Made by a program: the position numbers and the translations under genes. The notes beneath the pieces were generated by a model. That model had not been told where the DNA came from, searched no databases, and saw only the letters and a program-made list of their open reading frames with translations. Shown here one piece after another: positions 14,590-23,873 of a stretch of 64,000 nucleotides of DNA (position 1 is the stretch's first letter; every line of letters starts with the position of its first letter). The DNA comes from Ophiosphaerella korrae (taxonomy: Eukaryota > Ascomycota > Dothideomycetes > Pleosporales > Phaeosphaeriaceae), in assembly GCA_028456385.1 (NCBI GenBank), contig JALNQF010000141.1, positions 1 to 64,000 on the forward strand. The letters run 5' to 3'.

Positions 14590-15732
14590 AAAAGATAGAG
14601 CTTTCTTTATAAAGTCTTAGCTAGCTTTAATACCTTTTTATAAGCTTACTAACTTTTTCTTACTTAGTAATTCTCTAAGTATAGCTAGGCCTAAATTCTT
14701 TAAATAATCTAAGATCTTTTTTCTCTTACTAGCGCTTATCTTTAGTAACTTACCTATAAAGGTAGTCTAAAGCTTATAGTATATATTAGCTAGCTAGTAG
14801 TAAGATCTTTTATATAAGTACTCTTTTAATCTTTAATTAGAGCTTAATACTTATATTATAGTTTTACCTAATATAGTAAAAACTTTTACTTTTTAATTAG
14901 TTATATAAAGCTTATACTCTTATAGTAAAGCTAAGTAGATACTACTAATTTACTTTAGCGTAAAGAGTCTTAAGCTAAGTACTATACTCTAGATTACTAT
15001 TTAGTTTATTATCTTAACCTAGTCTAAAGCTAACTTATAGCTTAAGGCTTCTAAAAAATCCTATATAGTAAAGTCTCTTATTATATTATTAATCTTATAC
15101 GCTATAGCTTATTAGTATAAGTAGTTCTACTTATTATACTAGAGATCTAGTATCTACTTTCTTTACTTTACTTTAAGTAAGTAAGCCCTATATTATACTT
15201 AGATAAAGTTACTAGTACTTATATCTAATAGTATAAGTAGTCCTTTTAGCTTTTATATAAGATCTTAAAGTATAGCCTTATTTTTAGTAAGTAGTATTAT
15301 CTTTACTATTAAGATATATCTTAGATCTACTATTATATTAACCTATACGCTTAATACTCTTAGACGTACTACTTTTAAGTTCTAACTATCTCTTTCTATA
15401 AGATATATATTAATAGTAAGTTTATAGCTTATAAGCTTAAGTTTAGTAAGCTCTTTTAGGCTTACTTTTAGGCGTTCTAGCTCTAATATATATATATATA
15501 TTACTAGCTTTATCTCTTTCTAAGTTAATTAAATCTTAAATACCTAGCTCTAAAGCGTTGTAGTAGAACTATATAAACTAGAGTAGCTACTAAGAGTACT
15601 CTTTAAGCTTTATAGTACTTTTATTAAGTATAGTAACTTTATTAGATACTATTATAAGAGTTTAAGTAATAGATTAGAGTATACTAAGCTTATAATCTCT
15701 AGCTATAGTATATAAGATAGAACTATTATATA
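14590..15732 (-). pseudogene. Copia-like element, upstream (gag-side) internal remnant
   Basis: AT-rich sequence between the nested Gypsy element and the 5' LTR of the host Copia element. By position it should hold the gag and early pol of the minus-strand Copia. No zinc knuckle or protease motif can be read; frames are full of TAA and TAG. Confidence 0.4.
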
Positions 15733-15946
15733 TTCTTTAGCGCTAAGCTTAAAAATAAATAAAAAATAAATATTATTTCTAAGTAACTATAAAAGAGATA
15801 GTTTATATATCTATATAAGATTACTAGATCTTTTAGTTCCTCTTATTCTATTTAGGTTCTATATTTATTTAATCTTAGCTCTAGTTATAGAGCTTTATAT
15901 TACGCTAAAGATTGTTAATCTCTTATAAAGATTATTAATTTCTTAT
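15733..15946 (-). repeat. 5' LTR of the Copia-like element
   Basis: This matches 1697-1893 in direct orientation. Its outer end carries a small duplication (two copies of a taat(c/t)tcttata module). Confidence 0.75.
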
Positions 15947-16245
15947 AATATTAAGTAAAATAAGTAGATTTTTATTATAAAGTTATAATTCTCTAATATA
16001 ATTAGGAATATTTAATAAAAAAATTTATATTTTATAGTTTTATATTTTTAATATATATATTAGTACTATAATTATATATTTATATAGTTAAAACTAGAAA
16101 TTTAAAAGGAATAATACTATTTAAATATTCTTTTATAGAATTTACTTTAAATTTATTAAAAAAGTAAGATTTTATATAGTATTTTAAGTTTTAGAATATA
16201 TATAACTAATAGAAGTATTTTTTTATACCTTATAATACTTAAAGG

Positions 16246-16730
16246 TTTATCTAAAATTATAAAACTAAAAATTTATAGTTTATTTTTAAATATTACTAAT
16301 TATATTAGATAATTCCTACTATATAATAAAAATCTACTTATTTTACTAAATATTAATTAATTAGGCTTTAAACTATCTTGTATTAGTAATAATATATATA
16401 TAAGTTAGAAAAGCTATTATTATTATATAAAATACCTATTATATTAAAGATATATTTATAAAGCTTTATATAGAAAGTTTAGCTTTAAATAACTAATAAA
16501 TTATATAGTATTATTTATAAGTAATATTTATAACTTTAAACTATATAAATAGATAATCTATATTAAGACTTATAGCTTCTTCTTAAGCTATATTATATAG
16601 TTATTTATAACTATATAAAATATACTAAAATTTAGAATTAATAGAAGAAGTAGTTGTTAAGATAGAGAGGGTGGGCTAAGGGGAAAAAGCGGGCATTAGG
16701 TGGGGCTGGGCACTAGGCGGTGAGCCTCAC
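16246..16730. repeat. Right terminal inverted repeat of copy 1
   Basis: Inverted match to 1218-1696 and 15958-16045. The gene-facing ~75-90 bp (about 16650-16730) remain GC-rich. Confidence 0.85.
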
Positions 16731-17231
16731 TACAAGCTGCGAATAGCTTAAACCGCTACTCGCACAGGCTGCTTTGCCTCCACTTCTCGGCCGAGGCAGA
16801 GTGCTTCTGAATCTGCCTGGGATATCGCCCCCGGAGCTTACTGTAGGTTATTGACATGAAGGCAGGATTGATGAACATGGGAGGGATCGTCTTTCTGAAC
16901 TTCGGCCAAAGAGGGAAAATACTGTAGGATTTCCATCTCTAGGTATCAGAAAGCTGTCTCATTAGTCTGCCCCGGATCTAACGATTGATCCTTTACGGTC
17001 GACCGTCAGCGTAACGCATCAAACAAGTTTTGCAGAAGATGTTTCTGGTGCTCCGCATTTTAGCAGAGCACAATCGACAAAAATTATTGGGACGCATGAC
17101 CTGAAGACGTGTCTGACCTGTCATGTGAAGCTTCATTCCGCTGAAAATTGCCAAAGAAGAACAGCTGTGATCATGCGAGATGTATTGGGAATTGCAGACC
17201 ACTATCAGGATTGATCTCCAGTTAGCATAAC
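16731..17231. other. Normal-composition DNA upstream of broken monooxygenases, no gene seen
   Basis: The region begins at the TA duplication of the inverted-repeat element. No convincing ORF or domain; it would have been the promoter of the fragment beginning at 17232. Confidence 0.4.
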
Positions 17232-17510
17232 ATGGATATAGCAACCGGAAACAAGGTTGAAAGCAATCTTGATGTTATCATCGTCGGAGCAGGCCCAGCT
17301 TGGGTAATAATGGCCGAGTGGACGGCAAAATATGTTGTCAAAGCTACAATCATCCACAAGAGAAATACTAAGGTAAGCACATCAAAGCTAAAGGCAGAAG
17401 ACAACGGCTTGTATCCTAGTGCGGTCACGTCAAGGCATTTTTCTGGGGAAGAGCCATACCTAAGCAAACCTCGACTTCGGCGAACGGATCTGCAGTGCAT
17501 GAGGGACGCT
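17232..17510 (+). pseudogene. FAD-binding monooxygenase (phenol 2-monooxygenase type), N-terminal remnant
   Basis: The start reads as the N-terminus of aromatic-ring flavin monooxygenases. DVIIVGAGPA at residues 14-23 is the FAD dinucleotide-binding loop. Then AEWTAKYVVKATIIHKRNTKV corresponds to the helix and second strand, ending in the family's (D/H)KR-T-KV. A possible short intron follows (donor GTAAGC at about 17372), after which a diverged GQADGL-like stretch (AEDNGL) can be seen. The second glycine-rich residue is degraded (AWV instead of AGL) and the rest of the 600-residue enzyme is missing. A BVMO C-terminal sequence follows at once, so two unrelated flavoenzyme pieces are joined. 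A full relative on the minus strand lies at 47249-49498. Confidence 0.65.
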
Positions 17511-18455
17511 TCCGCAGTACTATTTCGAGTATCGCAAAGATCTTGAGGTAAAATTAGCCTCTGGTTTCCGTGGTATGTTTAATGGCAGTCCTTTCCAAGG
17601 CATGCTCTAAGATGTAACACTTAACTATATGCAGAAGCTTATCACCAATAAAAAGCTCTTGGCTACGTTAACTCCCTAATTTAAGATTGGATGTAGGCGC
17701 TATATGCTAGGTAGCTACTACCTAAAAGCTCTACAGCAGCCTAACGTAGAGGTAAAAACTTCTTCTATTGTCTAATTAGCTAAGCACAAGATTATTACCT
17801 AAGATAGTAATTTAAATAAAGTCGACGTAGTTATCTATACTATAGGTTTTAATACTACATATAAATCTTAATTTCTAATTATTAGACAAAATAGATGTGC
17901 TCTTAACAAGAATTTTAGCGACCTAAATCTAACTAAGAGTTACCTAAGTATATCTATTATACAGTTCCCTAACTTCTTTAGAAAGTATCTAGTTTAAATT
18001 ACTTCTAATTAAGTAAGCTACTAATACGCAGCGCAGGATCCTTAATGCTAAACTTTCTTGTTATTAAATTAGTAGTTCCTAGATACAAGATAGTAAGTAA
18101 TTACATTATTTGCGTTATTAATCGTCTCTAGTACAACAACCTTAAATTAGTCTATATTAAAGACTGTACGTAAGCTAAGCTTAACAAATAGGCGTAGTTA
18201 CGAATATCTAAGATAATCTTTAGTAGCGAGTGTAAATCTTAGTATAAATAAACTAACCTACTAATGTCAACTTTCTCTATATACTAATTATAATTTACTC
18301 TAGGGAAGTTCCCTAACAGCAAAGTTGTAGTGCCGTCCCTAGGAACCTATCTATACTTTACTTAGGCTGTAGGGATCGTTAGGTAGGAAGATTATAATCT
18401 AGCGTTCTAAGATCTAGAGTGGAAGTTTACTAGCTTTGGTAATAGTATTTCGAGC
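17511..18455 (+). pseudogene. Baeyer-Villiger monooxygenase, central and C-terminal remnant
   Basis: Reading through stops, this stretch follows the second half of a BVMO. YFEYRKDLEVKLASGFRGMF begins near 17519. It is followed by TNKKLLATLTP-FKIGCRRYM around 17650-17715, ALQQPNVEV around 17730, a DVVIYTIGFNT box (family ATGF) near 17825-17860, and SYLSI..FPNFF near 17940-17985. After further stops and a frame change, the C-terminal EDYNLAF-DLEWKF stretch appears near 18385-18430. Stops are nearly all TAA/TAG at positions where the family has Gln, Asp or Trp. No complete enzyme can be made. A BVMO N-terminus lies at 55-597, but on the opposite strand and pointing away. Confidence 0.8.
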
Positions 18456-18965
18456 GATGGAATCTGTTCAGAGAATATTCCATGGTTGTACGCACCCTCA
18501 TCGTAGATAGGAAAGAGAATCACATAGCTTAACTTACAAATGACGAGATGAAGGTTTTGGACATCTATGCTCTTTGAACTCACATTCGTATTGTCACAGG
18601 CGTAGATGACTTTGCCAAGACATGTTGATTGGAGGTGTGAATGGCATGTTTCTATGAACCAGAGTATACGATTGAGACGGAAAAATCCAGTATCATACGA
18701 CGTGTGTTGCTAAACGATGTGGCTAGATGTTGTGGAGATTGTGAACCGTGACTGAAAAGTGCATACGGTGGCGAACGGCTAAGCATGATCATGTAGTGCC
18801 GCCTCATGGAAATCAAAAGACAGAACAGTACGAAGCAGGAATGTGCACGTTCATCGTATATGACTCGAAGATACCGTTTGTGTTGCAGTTGCAGTTTATG
18901 GAGTTGATTCCAAACCTGAGCACAAAAAGTACAAATAGCTTATCTAAAGCGATACATATTCATAG
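18456..18965. other. Spacer between BVMO remnant and P450 stop
   Basis: About 500 bp of ordinary composition. It should include the P450 3' untranslated region (the P450 is on the minus strand and ends at 18966). The open frame 18748-19098 on the plus strand mostly overlaps the P450 antisense and has no domain. Confidence 0.4.
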
Positions 18966-20613
18966 TCAAGACTCCCCGCTGGACTTCCGCTCCTCTAAGT
19001 CTACTAAAAGGCCCTCTTGTAAGACAACGCCTTTGCATACGATATTCAAGGGCTTGTCCGGGTTGTGCAGCTTCATGTCGAACTCTCTGAGGAGATGAGC
19101 CACGAGTTTGTGCATACTTGAAAGGGCTATGTTCTTCCCGATACAAGTCCTTGATCCAGCGCCAAAGTATAACAGGGCGCGTTCCATGCCTTTCAGCTGG
19201 GCTGGCGAGCTCTCCAGCCAGCGTTCAGGGATGAATTCATCTGGATCTTGGAAGAATTCGGGATGGCGCTGCGAGGCCCAGGCGTTGACGCCAACCACGG
19301 TGCCTTCGGGATAGTATTTTCCGCAGATGGTGGCGCCACCAGCTGGAACGTGTCTTTCGAGGGGTTGTCCGATGGCGGGGTGAAGGCGCATGCCTTCCTT
19401 GATGGAAGCACAGACGTATGGCAGGTGAGTAGTGACTTCGTTGTAAGTTATGGAGCCGCTGAGTTTCCCTGCGGCGTCTGCATCGTCGACTTCCTGACGA
19501 GCTTTTATAAGCTTGACTGGATTGTGCATCATATTATTCAATGTAGATCTTAGAGAGATAGCTTGGGTATCGGAGCCGGCCATCACGTTCAGGGAAAGAT
19601 GTAGTATAAGGTCGCGTCTGGACAACTTGTCTGGATCCTTCTCGTGAATTGCCCACCAGCGCGATAGCATGTCTTGGTCCTTTCCTTTCGGCTCTCCTCT
19701 GTCGGCAGATTCTTGTTCAGACATGGTAGTCGTCCCAGAGGTTGCCAGCTTGGTGTCGACAGCCTTCATCGTGAACTGCATGATGTGGTTACGATTTTCC
19801 ATCTGGGGGAAGAGCATGCGGAAGAATCGATTGCCGAAGAGAAGATAGTTGAGCTCGGGGATTTGTCCAATAATGTTTCCGTAGCTGAGCTGGTTTGCGA
19901 TTGTATCCATAATTCCGTCAAAATCTCTTCCTTCGCGGAGGAATCCCAACTTCTTTGAGAAAGAAACCTCGCCGGTGGCATCGAAGGCAAAGAACTGTAC
20001 CCACTGTCCCAGATCCACGGTTTCTTTCTTTCTAGATTTACCTTTCAGTTGACTTAATAGTAGCGTAATACATGAGTCAATTTGATCCTCCATTCCGAGC
20101 ACAGAGGTCATACTGTACGCGTTCGCGATGACTTTCTTTTGATTACGATGGAACAGAGGGTCTCGCGTCGAGAACAGGTTCGCCGTAACTTTGTTGTCTA
20201 GTAAGGAATTTTGAACGCTATAGAATCCAGTCTATATAGATGGATGTTTAGATCAGCAACAGAGATCGTGGGGATTGGCAACACACCTTTGAAAATGTCT
20301 TTGTTGGACCATAAATATCCGCAATGGCCCTAGGATGAGAGAATGTGACGTGTTTAGGTCCAATACGGACAACATCTCCATACTTTCGGTGCAAGCGGAT
20401 GGAGACAGAATGAGTCTCTCCGGTCCACGCGTCATACAATCTCCAGAGCCGAGTATACTTCGCGAAAGTCGGTCCTGGGATCGAGTAAAGGCCGCGCTTG
20501 AAGCGATTTGATAGCAGACGAAGAAGCAGCAAGCCAATGAAAATGGTGGCTACAAATTGTGCACGAAGAAGAGCGTGCCAAAAGGCAATAAAGATTGATG
20601 CTAGGGCAGTCAT
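18966..20613 (-). CDS. Cytochrome P450 monooxygenase (pisatin-demethylase-like)
   Basis: Predicted heme-thiolate monooxygenase of the endoplasmic reticulum, made of two exons: 20613-20285 and 20217-18966. The 67-bp intron at 20218-20284 uses GTGTTG...TATAG. The product is 526 residues, normal for a fungal P450. An N-terminal membrane anchor spans about residues 5-33, followed by a proline hinge (IPGP, 45-48). The I-helix oxygen-binding motif AGSDT is at 323-327, the K-helix ExxR at 384-387 (EGMR), PERW at 441-444, and the heme loop FGAGSRTCIG has its cysteine at about 468. The segment around LFSTRDPLFHRNQK and NAYSMTS resembles pisatin demethylase and related detoxification or biosynthetic P450s; substrate unknown. 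The start at 20613 was chosen over the longer upstream ATG at 20814 because it directly precedes the anchor. No internal stop or frameshift was found. Confidence 0.88.
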
Positions 20614-20712
20614 GTTGGCTTCGCACAATGTCGCAATGTCGTAGGTTGCGAGAAGAACCGCCGAATGTCTTGGAGATGGACGATGAGGAAGTGGGAACAA
20701 GGTAGATGAGCT
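20614..20712 (-). promoter_or_regulatory. Proximal upstream region of the P450
   Basis: Presumed 5' untranslated and core promoter region between the duplication and the P450 start. No clear TATA box was identified. Confidence 0.35.
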
Positions 20713-21000
20713 ATGAGCAAGTTTTGTTCCAGCTGTCATTCTTTCATGTTTTAATGTCGGCATCATTGTCATCGTGATAGTTCCTAGCCGACCGGCAGCC
20801 GAAACGTTGAGCATCCGGTATACGGTGGACTATTACATGCCGGAGCTCGGAAACCAATGAGCAAGTTTTGCTCTAGCTGTCATTCTTTCATGTTTTAATG
20901 TCGGCATCATTGTCATCGTGATAGTTCCTAGCCGACCGGCAGCCGAAACGTTGAGCATCCGGTATATGGTGGACTATTCCATGCCAGAGGTCGGAAACCA
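20713..21000. repeat. 144-bp tandem duplication upstream of the P450
   Basis: Unit 1 is 20713-20856 and unit 2 is 20857-21000, adjacent and nearly identical (differences near the ends, e.g. ccggagctcgg versus ccagaggtcgg). The duplication lies 100-390 bp upstream of the P450 ATG, in the probable promoter. It includes CCG/CGG-containing stretches (gccgaccggcagccg) of the kind bound by zinc-cluster regulators; that last point is inference. Confidence 0.9.
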
Positions 21001-22993
21001 AAATCCCGAAACCCACACATAAAATCCGAAACCCAAACCCTACATAATATATTATTTAATACGTAGTTAGTTCATCGTATATAAGTAACGTTTGTTATAA
21101 AATAAAAGTTATATATTATTTTACGTGTTATATATATAAAAAAAATGCTACCCTATATATACAATCTCTATTACATAGAACCTACCTATATTAAGTAGTT
21201 ATAACCTAGACTATTACTAACTATTACTAAAATACCTTACTATAGTAAGTATTATAATAATATAAAACTCTATATACTAAGAGATATTAAGAAAACATTA
21301 AAGACTCTATACTAATATAAAATTATATAAAAATAACCTAAAATGTTTATTTAAAGAAAGCTTTACTTTTAAATAATTAAAAGAGTAGTTATAAAAATAG
21401 TAATAAGTTAAGTATAGTATAACTTTTTTAAAAGAGTAATATAAAGAATAGAATATCTATAAATATATTACTCTTAATATTAGGTAATAACTTAAGAACT
21501 ATATTATTATACTCTTCTACTAGATAAACCTAGAAAATAATAAAATAGTTTAAATACTTAAGTTAGAAAGTTATAATATAGTTATAAAAAGTAATAATTT
21601 TCTACTTAAGATTTTTACTAGAGTTAAAATAGCGCATTAGAGATAAAGATAGATAAGATATTACTAATATACTAGTATATAGTATTATTAAAGATAAGCT
21701 TAAAAAGAGTATTTTTAATATATATAAGAAGTAAATACTATAAGTCTACTTTAAATAATAGTATTTATTCTTTTTATATAATTAACTTTTTATAGTATAT
21801 TATAGGCTTAACTTAGATATAGTAACTTAGTACTAGAATAATTACTAGTAGAGATAAGCTAAATATATTATACTAAGCCTAAATTAGGTATAGTTATTTA
21901 ATAGGTATAAATAGCTAAAGCTTTATAGTATTTAGATATATACTTAAATTAATACTTACTCTAGGTATATTATATAAGTATTTATTTATAAAGGAGTACT
22001 AAAAAAACTTACTATTATACTCTCTTAGCTAAAATTTTACTAGTTACTAGGTAACTACTTTACTTACTAAGTAGTTGCCTAGTATATATAGCTTCGATAC
22101 CTCTCTATTAGTTAGCTTTCTATTTACTATTTACTTTCTTTTTAATTAACTAGTTACTATACCTCTTAGAGCTATCTTATATAAAGCCTACCTTACACTA
22201 TTAGAGTATTAGCTAAGATATTTCTTAGTATACTCTATTAATACCTATACCTTATTAAAGAAACTAGTATTTATTTTTACTTTTATTACTCTAATTATAG
22301 TAATAAAACTAGCTAAGTTTTATATATATATTTTATACTATCTTAAACTTATTAGCTAAAAAATATATTAAATATTTATTATATGTTTAGTATAAGTACT
22401 ATAAACTAATAAATTAAGTTATAGTAGTACTAGTTATTAAAGGGGTTACTTTTCTAGTAAAGAGTTAGTTATCTATTATTAGAATATTATAGTACTATTA
22501 CCTAACTATTAACTTTAGTTATATTTCTAGAACCTATAGACTAACTATTACTTTTTAATAGATAACTTAGCTAATATTATAGAAATAATTACTATTTATT
22601 TTCTAATAATATATAAAGAGATAAATTATTTATATTTATATAGAACTCCTATTATATTTAAAAGTAGAAAAATTACGTAAATATTATTTCTAGTAAGTAT
22701 AATATACTTTATATATACTTACTTACTAGAATATTAAACTATAAATAGATCTTAGATATAGATAAATATTTGTAAATAGTTTAAGAAATACTACTATAAG
22801 ATATAAATACTATACTACCTATTAATACTTAGGCGTAGTATAATATATAGCTAAGTAATATTAGATTTAACTTTTATATATATAATTTACTCTTATAAAA
22901 AAACTATAATAGTTTATTTTAAGACTATTACTTTATATTATAGACTTACGTAGCTTAGTATATTAATACCTAATAGTTATACTCTAGCTTCTC
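21001..22993. other. RIP-mutated AT-rich block, identity unreadable
   Basis: It starts with a short 14-15-bp near repeat (aaatcccgaaaccca, aaatccgaaaccca) at 21001-21035 and then turns abruptly AT-rich. No LTR pair, inverted ends or protein motif could be recognised. It is presumably a decayed transposon, judged only by composition. Confidence 0.45.
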
Positions 22994-23873
22994 TATTACA
23001 ATAGTAATAGGAAAAAACTAGATAGAACTAATTAGCTCTATAATAGAAGATAACAACGTATATAATATTATAGTAGTAATAGAAGAAAACTAGATAGAAC
23101 TAATTAGCCCTATAGAGGAAGATAACAACGTATATAACCTATAAGGAAACGAGCTTAATTAGGAAGTTAGTTATAATAAAGACACGTAATAACTTTACTA
23201 CTTTATAGGGCTTAGTAGTTATAAAGCTATAAAGCTAGCCTAAAGGATAAAGTATATAGTTAATAGTAATACGTATTATTAAGATAGTATTAGTAATCTA
23301 ATCTCTAACTAAGAGCGACAATACTTAATATCGCAAGAATCTTCTATTGTTTATAGCCTATTACTAGATTACAATATAAGCTTTTGTTATTAACTTTTAA
23401 TCTACTAATACTTTCTTTAAGTAGTTACTTATAGTTAATAATAGGTAACCCTACTATATATAACCTATAAGATAATAAGCTTAATTAGGAAGTTAATTAT
23501 AATTAAGATACATAATAACGTATAACTTTACTAGGCTTAGTAGTTATAAAAATATAAAGTAGCTTTACTACTTTATAAAGCTTAGTATAGATAAATCTAT
23601 AAAGTAACTTTAATACTTTGTAGGGCTTAGAAATAATAAAGTAACAAAGTACTAAGAAGGTACTAGGTATATAGTTAGTAGTAATACGTATTATTAGGAT
23701 AGTATTAACAATTTAATTATTAGCTACAAGCGACAATACTTTAATATTACAAGAATTATTCTATTATCTATAGCCTATTACTTAATTATAATATATACTT
23801 TAGTTATTATCTTCTAATCTACTAATACCTAATAAAGAGTTACTTATAGTTAATAATAGGAGACTTTGTTATA
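22994..23873 (+). repeat. 5' LTR of Gypsy-2, interrupted
   Basis: LTR parts are 22994-23065 and 23464-23873, about 480 bp after removal of the nested solo LTR and one TSD copy. The end (ttgttata) is followed by ccttactaatctagtt at the primer-binding-site position, as in the related copies at 52804 and 57794. Confidence 0.8.
23066..23458 (+). mobile_element. Solo LTR nested within the 5' LTR of Gypsy-2
   Basis: A second copy of the same LTR family (tattatagtagtaatag...ggtaaccctactata), flanked by TATAA at 23061-23065 and 23459-23463. The host LTR resumes exactly where it stopped (tataacctataag), so a same-family element inserted here and was reduced to one LTR by recombination. Confidence 0.8.

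Larger units (their letters stand above)
1697..15957 (-). mobile_element. Ty1/Copia-like LTR retrotransposon, RIP-degraded, split by a Gypsy element
   Basis: Direct repeats of about 200 bp sit at about 1697-1893 (3' LTR) and 15733-15946 (5' LTR), sharing for example gagatagtttatatatctat. An 11-bp identical stretch (aatattaagta) flanks both sides (1686-1696, 15947-15957) and contains the target duplication; exact LTR ends are uncertain by about 6 bp. On the minus strand around 4965-4990 a degraded reverse transcriptase signature reads LFYIDNIF. Around 4770-4870 the following FLNIKVIKDRDKR...YINKI stretch fits the region after the Copia YVDD box. Many in-frame stops are present. With the 6.7 kb Gypsy insertion (7885-14589) removed, the element is about 7.5 kb. 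Confidence 0.8.
1218..16730. mobile_element. Long-inverted-repeat DNA element (copy 1), split by nested retrotransposons
   Basis: The left end (GTGAGGCTCACCG) and the right end (CGGTGAGCCTCAC) are inverted copies, each flanked outside by TA (1216-1217 and 16731-16732), as for Tc1/mariner-type insertion. The inverted arms are unusually long: left arm 1218-1696 plus 15958 to about 16045, right arm about 16246-16730, with a spacer of about 200 bp. The right arm lacks ~85 bp present in the left. Removing the retrotransposon at about 1697-15957 leaves a ~1.25 kb element matching the 1363-bp copy at 35099-36461. No transposase is visible in either copy, so this is a non-autonomous (MITE- or foldback-like) element. 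The outer ~90 bp of both arms keep normal GC content, while everything inside is RIP-mutated. Confidence 0.9.

Noticed and set aside
16993..17500. Minus-strand frames of 83 and 92 codons
   Set aside because: No domain, overlapping a better supported plus-strand FAD-binding fragment.
1..18455. One BVMO gene split by the 15.5-kb transposon nest
   Set aside because: The two BVMO pieces point away from each other, so a simple insertion cannot have separated them; kept only as an inversion hypothesis.
18748..19958. Plus-strand open frames over the P450
   Set aside because: Antisense shadows of the P450 coding exon without recognisable motifs.
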